Assembly (NCBI GenBank): GCA_036264135.1
Contig: DATARN010000058.1
Location: 1-64,000, forward strand
DNA: 64,000 nucleotides
Origin: DATARN01 sp036264135
Lineage (GTDB): Bacteria; Actinomycetota; Acidimicrobiia; Acidimicrobiales; Palsa-688
Direction: 5' to 3'
A program made the translations under genes and the position numbers. The notes beneath the pieces were generated by a model that was not told the origin of the DNA, ran no database searches, and saw only the letters and a program-made list of their open reading frames with translations. This document shows, one piece after another, positions 9,303 to 18,178 of this stretch. Every line of letters begins with the position of its first letter. Within the stretch, counting starts at the first letter, position 1.

Positions 9303-10901
9303 TCAGTCGACCAACGCCGAGATGTTGGCCGCCACGGTTGCCCGGGGCGGGGGCGGCGGCGGGGCCACCCGGATGAGGTCGGTGTAGAGGTCCACCTTGG
9401 CGGGCATGGCAAAGGGCGCCGCCAGGCCGGCGATCAGGCATTCGCCCGGCATCAGCGTCTGGATCTCCTTGCCGACGGCGCTGATGTCCTGCTTGGAGGA
9501 AGACCGCAGGATATTGCGGTCCTTCTCGTCGGCGAGGCCGAGGATGAAGAAGGTGTTGAACTGGCTCAGTAGCTCGTCATCGAGGAGCTTGGGTTGCTGG
9601 GTGATGGCGCAGATCCCGACATTGAACTTGCGGCCTTCGCGGGCGACACGAGGGAAGACGTTGGACTCGCGGTCTTTGCTGGCCGACAGCACCCGCTGCG
9701 CTTCCTCCAGCACCACCGCCACGACCGGCATCCGCTCGTGCACCTCGGGACGGTCCAGGTACGCCGACTGCCACTCCTCAAGTATCCGGCGGGTCAGGTA
9801 CGACGCCACCAGGACCTCTTCGGTGGAACCGAGGCCGCTGACGTCGACGAGGACGACCTGGCCGGCGGTCAAGTCGCGCAGGACCGCCCCGCCGACCGAC
9901 ACGTTCGGGTCGGTGGCCACGCACTGCAGTTCCACGATGCGGCGGGCCCGGCGGTGCACCACCTGCAGGGTGCTGAGGGCGATGCGGCCGTTGAGCTCGA
10001 CGTCACGGAAGCCCGGTAGGTCGTCGAGGCGGGCAAATTCGGCCAGCCAGCCGAGTCCCCCGACGCCGTAGTGGCGTTCCAGCTCGAATAGCGCCTCCTC
10101 CTGGGGCCGGCTCCACTCGTACGCCGTGCGGAGGTCGTCGACGTTCAACTCGGCCAGGCTGACCCGCAGGGCGGTGGTGTTGGGGAGGGACCGGGCGGCG
10201 TAGGTCCGCAGGCCCACGCCGGCCCAAGGATGGCGGGCCAGGGCGGTGCGGTACTCGCCATGGGGATCGATGATCAGCAGGCCGTAGCGGCCGTTGGCCT
10301 GCATGACGCCGGCCGCCAGAACCCGCATCAGGTTGGACTTCCCCATCCCGGTGGTGGCAAAGATGCCGACGTGGCTGGCCAGCGCCGTGCCGGGGATGCC
10401 GACGGGAAAGTCGACGACCGTCTCCCCGCTGCGGAGCATGCCGATGGGCAGGTCGCCCATCCGCCGGGCCAGGAAGGCGAAGTCCTCGGGCTCGGGCGCC
10501 ACGACCCGTGAGAACTGCGTCGGCAGGCTCTTCGGTTTGCGGAACTCGGTGCGGCCGGCGTCGCCCGCCGCCGGCGCCAGGTACCCGAGGCAGCTGCAGG
10601 TCGCCACCCGGTAGGTTCGCCGGGACTGCTCGTACAGCGGATGGGCGCCCGCCTCGTCGCGTCCGTCGTCGGCCAGCATGGTCCCCGCCACCCGCTCGGC
10701 CCAGCCCGGCTCGCGGTGCTCGGTCCCGTAGGTGACGTCGACCACCCGGAAGAGGTAACGGCGCCCGGTGGCGTCGTCCACTCCCACCAGCAACTCGCCG
10801 AGGAACAGGTCTTCGTCCGGCGCCGCCCGGAACGTGGCCTCCAAGACGTTCTTCCCGAACAGGCGGCCCTTGACCTCGCTCGGCTGGCCGGCGGTACTCA
10901 C
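9303..10901 (-). CDS. herA: HerA-like FtsK-family DNA translocase
   Basis: 532 residues. A HAS-barrel-like N-terminal beta domain (about residues 8-110) precedes a RecA-type ATPase with Walker A ATTGMGKSN (about 182-190), LLIIDPHGEY and Walker B VVAVVLEEAQ, then a GRKFNVGICAITQQP sensor and an arginine-containing tail. HerA hexamers work with NurA in DNA end resection in archaea and some bacteria. GTG 10901 overlaps the stop of the upstream NurA gene by GTGA, implying translational coupling; the longer open frame upstream would intrude into nurA. Confidence 0.9.
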   Translation of the reverse strand: MSTAGQPSEVKGRLFGKNVLEATFRAAPDEDLFLGELLVGVDDATGRRYLFRVVDVTYGTEHREPGWAERVAGTMLADDGRDEAGAHPLYEQSRRTYRVATCSCLGYLAPAAGDAGRTEFRKPKSLPTQFSRVVAPEPEDFAFLARRMGDLPIGMLRSGETVVDFPVGIPGTALASHVGIFATTGMGKSNLMRVLAAGVMQANGRYGLLIIDPHGEYRTALARHPWAGVGLRTYAARSLPNTTALRVSLAELNVDDLRTAYEWSRPQEEALFELERHYGVGGLGWLAEFARLDDLPGFRDVELNGRIALSTLQVVHRRARRIVELQCVATDPNVSVGGAVLRDLTAGQVVLVDVSGLGSTEEVLVASYLTRRILEEWQSAYLDRPEVHERMPVVAVVLEEAQRVLSASKDRESNVFPRVAREGRKFNVGICAITQQPKLLDDELLSQFNTFFILGLADEKDRNILRSSSKQDISAVGKEIQTLMPGECLIAGLAAPFAMPAKVDLYTDLIRVAPPPPPPRATVAANISALVD

Positions 10902-11884
10902 GCCCGCTCCATCAGCCGGTGGCGGTCGCTGAACGCCCGCTCGCGGACGTCGAAGGGCACGCCGAAGCGGTCGAGGCCGTCGTCGAGCTGGGCCCAGACG
11001 TCGTCTCGGACCCAGGTCGGGCACGCCGCCAGCCGGTCGGCCACGCTCAACGGGTACGGGTAGCCAGGGAAGGCGGCGTCATCGGCCAGCCCCGACAGCG
11101 AGCCCAAGGCGATGTCGGGGTCGGCGTCGACTGGCAGGTCGATCCGGAACGAGAACCGGGCGTCGGGATCGAGGCGGGCGGCGAGGATCTGGCGGGTGGG
11201 CCCGGCGTCGGGGCGGGTGGTAGCCAGCCGGGCCCACCACATGGCACGGGGGCCGAGGTCCTTCTCCGCCTGGCGTTCGATCTGGCCGAGTAACGGGGCG
11301 CCTCCCTTGGCGAGGGACGAGTGCTTGGTCACCCCGAGCAGGGTGACGCCCCGTGCGGCGGCCCGCTGGAACAACGATTCCAGAAACGCCGGCGGGATCC
11401 GCCAGTCGGGCTCCAGGTCGCCGTCGACCAGCACCATGGCTCCGGCGTCGGCCTCGTCGACCGATCGGGCCACCGCCTGCCACTCGCCCCAGTCCCGGAG
11501 CAGCCCGATATCGATGGCGGCGTCCGGCCGGACGGGCAGCTCGTAGCGGAGTATGGCGGTGCCCTCTTCACCGCAGCCCACCAGTTGCGGTCGGAGCTCG
11601 CCCTCGTCTTCGAGGATGATGGCGCCGTCAGCCCACCGGGCCCGGGCGGCTCGGGTGACGACCAGCTGGAGGCAGCGGGCGTCGGCGACCGTTGCCTGGC
11701 CGCCGTCGACGGCCCACACGTCGGCGGGCGCCGGCCGGCGGCGAAGCGGAAGCAGCCGGATCTCGGGTTCGAACAGCAGGTCATGGCGCTCGGGGTCCGC
11801 CAAGGCGCCGCCGGCGTAGGTCAGCAGGCCGGCCAACCGGGCGGCGACTTCGTCAATCGAGGGAGGGCCCATGGGTCCCATCAT
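10898..11884 (-). CDS. nurA: NurA-domain nuclease
   Basis: About 328 residues. The NurA fold is suggested by the N-terminal VWAVDGGQATV motif (metal-binding Asp), the central MVLVDGDL acidic motif and the C-terminal GYPYPLSVADRLA pattern. NurA is a 5'-3' exo/endonuclease that forms a complex with HerA; the 4-nt overlap with the downstream herA gene supports this pairing. ATG 11884 was chosen; ATG 11872 is possible. The gene is divergent from ku, which starts 107 bp away, so end resection and end joining share one intergenic control region. Confidence 0.85.
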   Translation of the reverse strand: MMGPMGPPSIDEVAARLAGLLTYAGGALADPERHDLLFEPEIRLLPLRRRPAPADVWAVDGGQATVADARCLQLVVTRAARARWADGAIILEDEGELRPQLVGCGEEGTAILRYELPVRPDAAIDIGLLRDWGEWQAVARSVDEADAGAMVLVDGDLEPDWRIPPAFLESLFQRAAARGVTLLGVTKHSSLAKGGAPLLGQIERQAEKDLGPRAMWWARLATTRPDAGPTRQILAARLDPDARFSFRIDLPVDADPDIALGSLSGLADDAAFPGYPYPLSVADRLAACPTWVRDDVWAQLDDGLDRFGVPFDVRERAFSDRHRLMERA

Positions 11885-11991
11885 CCCAGGCGGGTGTGAC
11901 CGCCCGGCGGTGCCTTCGGTGGCGGTCCGCCGATCGGCACGAACCAGGCCCGCCACCTCACGGAGGGTACCGCGCGCGATTGAATGGTCCC

Positions 11992-12834
11992 ATGGCAAGG
12001 TCCATTTGGAGTGGTGCGGTCAGCTTCGGCTTGGTCAACGTTCCCATCAAGCTGGTCACCGCGACCTCTCAGAAAGACATCCGGTTCAACCAACTGCATG
12101 ACGAGGACGGGGGCCGGATCAACCAGAAGCGGGTCTGCTCCGTCGATGGCGAGGAGGTGGACTACAACCACATCGTCAAGGGCTACGACCTGGGCGGCGG
12201 CCGCTACGTCATCATCGACCCCGAGGAGCTGCGGTCGATCGATCCCGAGGCCAGCCGGACCATCGACATCGAGGAGTTCGTCGACCTCGAGGAGATCGAT
12301 CCCATCTTCTTCGAGCACACCTATTACCTGGTGCCCGAGGAGCGGGCGGTGAAGCCCTACGCCTTGTTGGTGGAGGCCATGGACGAGACCAAGAAGGTGG
12401 CGCTCGGGAAGTTCGTGCTGCGCAGCAAGCAGTACCTGGCGGCGCTACGCGCGAAGGACGGCGTCATGGTGCTGTCCACCATGTTGTTCGCCGACGAAGT
12501 GATTTCCACCAGCGACCTCGACGTGCCGGCGGCCGACAAGACGAAGCCGTCCGAGCGGGAGCTGAACATGGCCAAGCAGCTGGTCGAGTCGCTGTCGGCG
12601 CCGTTCGACCCCGCCAAGTATCACGACGACTACCGGGAACGGGTCATGGAGCTGATCGAGAAGAAGGCCGAGGGCCAGGAGATCGCCGCGCCCCCCGAGG
12701 CACCGCAGGCGGCGCCGGTCGTCGACCTCATGGCCGCCCTCGAGGCCAGTCTGGCGGCGGCTCGGGCGGCCAAGAGCGACAAAGACAAAGAGGATGGAAA
12801 AGGGAGGGGTACCCGCCATAAGGCCAGCGCGTGA
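11992..12834 (+). CDS. ku: Ku protein (non-homologous end joining)
   Basis: 280 residues, the normal size of bacterial Ku, which binds double-strand ends as a homodimer and recruits LigD. The start MARSIWSGAVSFGLVNVPIK is the family signature; the beta-barrel core (about 5-200) is followed by a helical, Lys-rich tail (KSDKDKEDGKGRG) typical of the DNA-binding and LigD-recruiting C-terminus. The stop overlaps the GTG of the LigD polymerase gene (GTGA), so the two are coupled. Confidence 0.97.
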   Translation: MARSIWSGAVSFGLVNVPIKLVTATSQKDIRFNQLHDEDGGRINQKRVCSVDGEEVDYNHIVKGYDLGGGRYVIIDPEELRSIDPEASRTIDIEEFVDLEEIDPIFFEHTYYLVPEERAVKPYALLVEAMDETKKVALGKFVLRSKQYLAALRAKDGVMVLSTMLFADEVISTSDLDVPAADKTKPSERELNMAKQLVESLSAPFDPAKYHDDYRERVMELIEKKAEGQEIAAPPEAPQAAPVVDLMAALEASLAAARAAKSDKDKEDGKGRGTRHKASA

Positions 12835-13733
12835 CCGAAAGCGCGGTGGAAGTCGACATTGGCGGGAGGCGGCTCAAGCTCTCGAATCTCGACAAGGTGT
12901 TGTGGCCGAAGACCGGCTTCACCAAGGGCCAGATGATCGACTACTACGCCCGGATCGCCCCGGTGATGCTGGGCCACGTCGCCGGTCGCCCCATCACCCT
13001 GAAGCGCTATCCCAACGGGGTCGACAAGCAGTTCTTCTACGAGAAGAACTGCCCGTCACACCGGCCCCCCTGGTTACCGACCATCGACATGGGCGGCATC
13101 GGCTACTGCTGTCTGGGCGAGGCGGCGGCGCTGGTATGGACGGCCAATCTGGCGGCCATCGAGATCCACCCGTCCCTGGCCCGGTCCGAGAACCTGGAAC
13201 GGCCCACCGCGATCGTCTTCGACCTCGATCCCGGCGAGGGCGCCGATGTCCTTACCTGCGGCCGGGTCGCCTTCCTCCTGCGCGAGGCACTCGACCAACT
13301 GGGGCTGCACTCATGGGTGAAAACGTCAGGGAGCAAAGGCCTGCAGCTCTACCTGCCGCTGAACACCGCGGTCACGTATGGCGACACCCGCACCTTTTCC
13401 CGAGCCTTGGCCCAGGTCTTGGAACGCCAGCATCCCGACCTCATCGTGACGACCCAGGACAAGTCCGTCCGGCCCACGAAGGTGCTGATCGACTGGAGCC
13501 AGAACACCGCCTCCAAGACGACGGTGTCCGTGTACTCGCTGCGGGCCCGGGACCGGCCCACGGCCTCCACGCCGGTCGAATGGGACGAGGTGGCGGCGGC
13601 CATGAAGGCCGAGGACCCGGAACGACTGGTGTTCGAGGCGCCGGACGTCCTGGCCCGAATCGACGAGAAGGGGGACCTGATGGCCCCCCTTCTCTCCGTC
13701 GAGCAGAGCCTGCCGGGTGCTAGCTCAGCGTGA
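12831..13733 (+). CDS. ligD: LigD polymerase domain (stand-alone primase-polymerase)
   Basis: 300 residues covering only the archaeo-eukaryotic primase-type PolDom of LigD. Motifs seen: LSNLDKVLWPKTGFTKG, the catalytic VFDLDPGEGA (Asp-x-Asp), HSWVKTSGSKGLQLY and the third-Asp region KVLIDWSQN. PolDom fills gaps with ribonucleotides during end joining. There is no ligase or phosphoesterase domain, so the NHEJ ligase must be encoded elsewhere. GTG 12831 overlaps ku. The 3' end overlaps the convergent secreted-protein gene by 14 bp. Confidence 0.93.
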   Translation: MTESAVEVDIGGRRLKLSNLDKVLWPKTGFTKGQMIDYYARIAPVMLGHVAGRPITLKRYPNGVDKQFFYEKNCPSHRPPWLPTIDMGGIGYCCLGEAAALVWTANLAAIEIHPSLARSENLERPTAIVFDLDPGEGADVLTCGRVAFLLREALDQLGLHSWVKTSGSKGLQLYLPLNTAVTYGDTRTFSRALAQVLERQHPDLIVTTQDKSVRPTKVLIDWSQNTASKTTVSVYSLRARDRPTASTPVEWDEVAAAMKAEDPERLVFEAPDVLARIDEKGDLMAPLLSVEQSLPGASSA

Positions 13734-16245
13734 CGTCGTCGAAGAGGGTGAAGCTGGGGTCGGAACTGTAGTTGTCGTCGTGGCTGGTCAAGGTCAGCGT
13801 GTAGCTGTGGCCGGCCGTGACCGTCGCGGTGACCGAGGTCCACGCGTTGGTGATGCAGGTCTTGCCCAGCGGGGTGGCCGTCGTGCCACCGGTGTTGTCC
13901 TTCAGGGTGGCCGTCGCCCAGTCGTAGGTGACGGTGTCGGGGCAGGTCATCTTGTACCAGAAGGTGAGCTTGGTGACGCCTGGCGGGGCGGTGAAGGTCT
14001 GGACGATGTTGGAGTCACCGTTGGTCGGGGTGGACTTGCCGGCCTGGCCGGCGTCGAGGCCGGTATGGGCTCCCGACGTGGCAATCACCGTGTAGGCGCC
14101 GCCGGTCGTCCAGCCGCTGAAGCTCCCCGTTTCGAAGCCACCATTGGTGATGCCGCCACCGCCGCCGACCGTGCCGGTCGTGACGGCGACCGAGTCGTAC
14201 AGGGTGTACGTGGGGTCGCCGGCGTAGTTGTCGTCGTGGCTCAGCAGCGTCAAGGTGACGCTGTGGCCGGCGGCCGCCGCGGCGTTGACCTGGGTCCAGG
14301 CGTTGGTCACGCAGGTTTTCGCCAGCGGGGTGGTTGTGGTGTTGGTCGTGTTGTCCTTCAGGGTGGCCGTCGCCCAGTCGTAGGTGACGGTGTCCGGGCA
14401 GGTCATCTTGTACCAGAACGACACGCCAGTGCCGTTGGTGGGCAGGGTGAAGGTCTGGCTGACGGTGGAGTCGCCGTTGGTCGGCGCCGTGCTCCCCACC
14501 TGGGCGCAGTACGTGCCGGCCTGACACCCGGAGCTCACGACGGACGCCGTCCCGGTCTTGGTCCATCCGGTCAGCGTGCCGGTTTCGAAGCCGCCGTTGG
14601 TGATGGCGCCTCCGCCGGCGCCGCCGGTGACCGTGAGGGTGAAGGTGGCGCTGTGGGTGACCGATCCCGCGGTGCCGGTGACGGTGATGGTGTACGAACC
14701 GGAGGCGATCGCGCTCGTGGTGGAGATGCTCAGCGTGGCGCTTCCGCCCGCGGTCACCGAGGTCGGAGACACGGAGGCGGACGCCCCGCTCGGGACCCCG
14801 GTGACAGTGAGCGCCACGGTGGTCGCCGTCCCTGACGTCACGGCGGTCGAGACCGTTGCGCTGGTTGACGATCCCGCCGCAACCGAGGCGCTGGTCGGGT
14901 TCACGGCGATGGAGAAGTTGTTGGTCGGCGCGCTCGTCACCGTCAGTGCGTAGGCGGCCGTGTGAGTCTTGGACCCTTCGACGCCAGTGACGGTGATGGT
15001 GTACGTGCCCGCGGCGGCGGTGCCGGAGTTAATGGTCAGGGTGGAGCTGCTGCCGGCGGCCACGGAGGTCGGGTTCAAGCTGGCGGTGGCGCCACTGGGC
15101 AGCCCGCTGACGCTCAGCGAGACGGCGGCCGCCGAACCGGCCGTCACGGCCGTCGAGACGGTGGCCGAGGTCGAGGAGCCCGCTGCCACCGAGCCGCTGG
15201 TCGGGTTGACCGACAGGGAGAAGTCATTACTGCTCACTGGGCCACTCACCACGCAGTTGTTCTGCTGGTTGCTGAACTCCTGCTGGACGGTGTAGGCGTG
15301 GCCGTCGCCGCCCGTGATCGCCTGCTGCTGGGCGTTGCAGATGTCGCCGATCTCACCGTTGGTGCTGTCGTACCAGGCCAGCGGCGGGGCGTTGCTGGTT
15401 GCTAGGCCGACCTCGGGGTCGGTGACCGCCTCGATCATCTCATGGGAGGAGACCGACGTTTCGTTCTGGTACCGGGTGCCACTGCCGCATCCCGAGGTCA
15501 TGCCGCCGGTCGTGAAGTCGGGCAGCACGCTGTAATAGAATTCCGGCGTGGTGCCGGCGGCGACGGTGCCGTGGTAGGCGCAGAATGCCACTCCGGACGA
15601 GGTGCCGCCCTGGGTGATGGTTTGCCCGGCTCGGAAGTACAGCGCGTAGAGGGTGTTGGCGTTGGGAGTCGGGAGGACGCCGGCGGTGATCTGGGCTTGC
15701 AGCTCCGCCTGGATCGCCGTGTCATCGACGGTCGAGCCGTTCCGGCTGGCGGCGGGCGTGATGTGGATCTGGCGGGAGAAGCTGCCCCGGCCGATCGACT
15801 GCGCTGGGTTGGTGGTGTTGTACTCGCTCAGCCAGTCGAAGTACGTCGAGTTGGTGACCCCGGAGTAGAAACTGGCGATGCTGGTGCCGTCGGTGGTCGA
15901 CGGGTCGCTCACCTCAGAGGTGTAGGTGCCAGTGCCGTAGAGCACCTGGATGACCTGGATGTTCTGGATCACCTTGCCCCCGTAGTAGGTGAGGTGGGCG
16001 CCGGCCGGGGCGGAGGCGGTACGGAGGGCCGGGCCATTGGTTTTCGGTGTGACGCCGGCGGGTAGGTGGGTGTGTGGATTGATGGGCCGGTTGCCCGACT
16101 GACCAGGGGGAACGGCGGCGTGGGCGACCGGTGTCCCCGTCGCCATACCGAGGGCGATGGCTCCCAGGGCAGCCATGGTGGCGACGGCGCGCCGGCGCAC
16201 GGGCGCGGGCCGCGAGGCCGCGCTGGTTGATCGTAAAGGTCGCAT
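13720..16245 (-). CDS. Secreted EXORDIUM-like protein with Ig-like and CBM-like repeats
   Basis: 841 residues from ATG 16245, which has AGAAGGGG just upstream. A signal peptide (about 1-43, PVAHA cleavage) precedes an EXORDIUM/phosphate-induced-like domain (about 60-345) with the conserved SVSSHEMIEAVTDPEV motif (about 270). Two Ig-like repeats of about 88 residues (each starting VNPTSxSVAAGSS) follow, then two carbohydrate-binding-like modules of about 150 residues (ITNGGFETG ... FWYKMTCPDTVTYDW ... LTSHDDNY). The module duplication is visible in DNA: about 45 nt near 13894-13938 closely repeat near 14350-14394. No LPXTG or C-terminal anchor is seen, so it is probably released. Enzymatic function is unknown. 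Confidence 0.82.
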   Translation of the reverse strand: MRPLRSTSAASRPAPVRRRAVATMAALGAIALGMATGTPVAHAAVPPGQSGNRPINPHTHLPAGVTPKTNGPALRTASAPAGAHLTYYGGKVIQNIQVIQVLYGTGTYTSEVSDPSTTDGTSIASFYSGVTNSTYFDWLSEYNTTNPAQSIGRGSFSRQIHITPAASRNGSTVDDTAIQAELQAQITAGVLPTPNANTLYALYFRAGQTITQGGTSSGVAFCAYHGTVAAGTTPEFYYSVLPDFTTGGMTSGCGSGTRYQNETSVSSHEMIEAVTDPEVGLATSNAPPLAWYDSTNGEIGDICNAQQQAITGGDGHAYTVQQEFSNQQNNCVVSGPVSSNDFSLSVNPTSGSVAAGSSTSATVSTAVTAGSAAAVSLSVSGLPSGATASLNPTSVAAGSSSTLTINSGTAAAGTYTITVTGVEGSKTHTAAYALTVTSAPTNNFSIAVNPTSASVAAGSSTSATVSTAVTSGTATTVALTVTGVPSGASASVSPTSVTAGGSATLSISTTSAIASGSYTITVTGTAGSVTHSATFTLTVTGGAGGGAITNGGFETGTLTGWTKTGTASVVSSGCQAGTYCAQVGSTAPTNGDSTVSQTFTLPTNGTGVSFWYKMTCPDTVTYDWATATLKDNTTNTTTTPLAKTCVTNAWTQVNAAAAAGHSVTLTLLSHDDNYAGDPTYTLYDSVAVTTGTVGGGGGITNGGFETGSFSGWTTGGAYTVIATSGAHTGLDAGQAGKSTPTNGDSNIVQTFTAPPGVTKLTFWYKMTCPDTVTYDWATATLKDNTGGTTATPLGKTCITNAWTSVTATVTAGHSYTLTLTSHDDNYSSDPSFTLFDDVTLS

Positions 16246-16438
16246 TGGTCCCCTTCTGTCTGCCCGCCCGCCCAGGTGCGCGCGCATCAAGTCGACCCTT
16301 GGTACAACGCCGCCCGGCGTCTGTCAAGGGCCGTGGCGATGAACGGCCCGGTTCGTGGGCGAATGCGCCCGTCTGTGCCATTTTTCGTGGCCGGCCGCTG
16401 ACCGCTTAGTTCCGGCTGGCGGGATCGTCCATTCGAGC

Positions 16439-16738
16439 GTGGCAGCAGTCGTGGCGTGGGGTCGCATCGTGTACATCGGTGGCCCCGGCCGACCGGTGGC
16501 CGCCTGGGCGCTCGTGGGGTGCGAGCGACCCGACCTGGCCGCGATCGACGGGCTGGCCCGCATGCAACTCGCCGCCCGCCGCCTCGGAGGGGTCATCCGG
16601 GTGACGGACATGTGCCCCGAGCTGGCCGAACTGGTGGACCTCGCCGGCCTACGCCGGGAGCTGACCGGGCAGCCCGAAGAGGGGAAAGATGCGCTCGGTG
16701 TCGAGGAAGGAGTGAATCCCGGAGATCCGCTCGCCTGA
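16439..16738 (+). CDS. Small STAS-like protein convergent with ECF sigma gene
   Basis: About 99 residues from GTG 16439 (GTG 16451 possible). The pattern IVYIGGPGRPVAAWALVG ... PDLAAIDGLARMQLAARRLGGVIRV ... CPELAELVDLAGL resembles a STAS/anti-anti-sigma fold: strand, Asp-start helix, strand, LxxLLxLxGL. Its last 30 codons run antisense through the end of the sigma-factor gene, giving a 90-bp convergent overlap. Similar small proteins are, from memory, frequent in Actinobacteria. A regulatory link to the sigma factor is inferred, not shown. Confidence 0.6.
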   Translation: MAAVVAWGRIVYIGGPGRPVAAWALVGCERPDLAAIDGLARMQLAARRLGGVIRVTDMCPELAELVDLAGLRRELTGQPEEGKDALGVEEGVNPGDPLA

Positions 16739-17623
16739 AACCTCGATGACCTGCAGGGCCCACGGCCGATGACCGCCGTGGCCGTCGGGACGATACTGGG
16801 CGAACGCCGGGCGGCCATTGGCGGAGGTGGCCAGCAGCCGTGAGCCCTGGCATTCGATTCCCGGGCCGAGCATCCAACGACCCACGTTTTCCGCTCCCTG
16901 GAGCCACATGGCGTAGGGGGGCATGGACTGTACGGCGTCGTCGTGGAGGAGGCTGACGAGGCGGGAGACGTCGAATCGCTCGAAGGCGTCGACGTAGCGG
17001 GAAAGAAGCTCCTCTTGGGCCGGTTCCACGGTGGCCGGCGAGGTCTCGTCGAGGTTCAGCGCCGCCAGGGTCGCACGGGCCCGCTGGAGTGCGCTGTTGA
17101 CCGCGGCCACGGTGGTGTCGAGCAGCTCGGCGGCCTCGGTGGCCTGCCACCGGAGCACCTCGCAGAGGATGAGTACGGCGCGCTGCCGGGCGGGAAGGTG
17201 TTGGAGGGCGGTGACAAAGGCCAGGCGGATGCTCTCGCGGTAGGCCGCGATCTCGGCAGGATCGGAATCGAGCGGGAGCACCCGATTGTCGGCTACCGGG
17301 GAAATCCAGGCGTTCTCCGGAAGGACCGTCGCCAGGCTGGTGGCCACCGGCGGCATCGACGGGCCGAGTTCCATGGGCCGGGCGCGCCGCTCGCGGCCGC
17401 GGAGCATGTCGAGGCAGACATTGGTGGCGATGCGGTACAGCCAGGACCGAACGCTCGAGCGAGCCTCGAATCCCGAGGCCGCCCGCCACGCCCGCATCAT
17501 CGTTTCCTGGACGGCATCCTCGGCTTCGAATCCCGATCCGAGCATGCGATAGCAGTAGCCGGTGAGTTCCCGCCGATGTTGCTCGATCTGTTCGGTGCCT
17601 ACGGCGGGGGAGGCGAACGTCAC
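16649..17623 (-). CDS. ECF sigma factor with C-terminal SnoaL-like domain (SigG/SigJ type)
   Basis: 324 residues from GTG 17623; an upstream in-frame ATG at 17698 would add 25 poorly conserved residues. Region 2 is seen in GYCYRMLGSGFEAEDAVQET, followed by SVRSWLYRIATNVCLDMLRG; region 4 is LPARQRAVLILCEVLRW with its helix-turn-helix. The last 130 residues (RYVDAFERFDVSRLVSLLHDD and beyond) form a SnoaL/NTF2-like domain, a built-in regulatory module in such ECF groups in place of a separate anti-sigma factor. The 3' end overlaps the STAS-like gene; the divergent neighbour is a VOC-fold gene. Confidence 0.87.
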   Translation of the reverse strand: MTFASPAVGTEQIEQHRRELTGYCYRMLGSGFEAEDAVQETMMRAWRAASGFEARSSVRSWLYRIATNVCLDMLRGRERRARPMELGPSMPPVATSLATVLPENAWISPVADNRVLPLDSDPAEIAAYRESIRLAFVTALQHLPARQRAVLILCEVLRWQATEAAELLDTTVAAVNSALQRARATLAALNLDETSPATVEPAQEELLSRYVDAFERFDVSRLVSLLHDDAVQSMPPYAMWLQGAENVGRWMLGPGIECQGSRLLATSANGRPAFAQYRPDGHGGHRPWALQVIEVSGERISGIHSFLDTERIFPLFGLPGQLPA

Positions 17624-17769
17624 TGCGCCTGATGCTATGGCCGGTGCAACCAGAGATGTCGACACGTGGGTTCGACTCATCCGAGACGCCCGATTCATCG
17701 GTGAGAACCGATGACTTCACGGGCGGCCCACGGTCAATACCCCCGAACGCCGCCAGCGAGGTGACACCC

Positions 17770-18177
17770 GTGCCTCACAAACTCTTTCTCAATCTCCCGG
17801 TCAAGAACCTTGACCGCTCCGTCTCCTTCTTCTCCAAACTGGGATTTGTGTTCAACGCCCAGTTGACCGACCAGCACGCCACCTCGATGATCCTCAGTGA
17901 CGATGCGTACGTCATGCTGCTGGTCGAGGACTTCTTCCAAACCTTCACCGCCAAGGCGATCTGCGACACGCGATCACAAATCGAGGTGATCGTGGCCATC
18001 TCCGCCGACAGCCGCAACGACGTCGACCGGGTGGTGGGCACGGCGTTGGCCGCGGGCGGGCAAGCGGCGAGCGAGCCGGTCGACGGGGGTTCCACCTACA
18101 GCCGCAGCTTCCACGACCTCGACGGCCACGTCTGGGAGGTCATTTGGATGGACCCGTCGGCGGTGGTGGCGGCCTGA
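17770..18177 (+). CDS. VOC-fold (glyoxalase/bleomycin-resistance family) protein
   Basis: 135 residues with the paired beta-alpha-beta-beta-beta units of the vicinal-oxygen-chelate fold: LFLNLPVKNLDRSVSFFSKLGF at the start and SFHDLDGHVWEVIWMDP at the end. GTG 17770 has an AGCGAGG about 8 nt upstream; GTG 17761 is an alternative. It is divergent from the ECF sigma gene and so a plausible regulon member. Substrate unknown; often annotated as lactoylglutathione lyase-like without evidence for that reaction. Confidence 0.82.
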   Translation: MPHKLFLNLPVKNLDRSVSFFSKLGFVFNAQLTDQHATSMILSDDAYVMLLVEDFFQTFTAKAICDTRSQIEVIVAISADSRNDVDRVVGTALAAGGQAASEPVDGGSTYSRSFHDLDGHVWEVIWMDPSAVVAA

Positions 18178-18178
18178 G

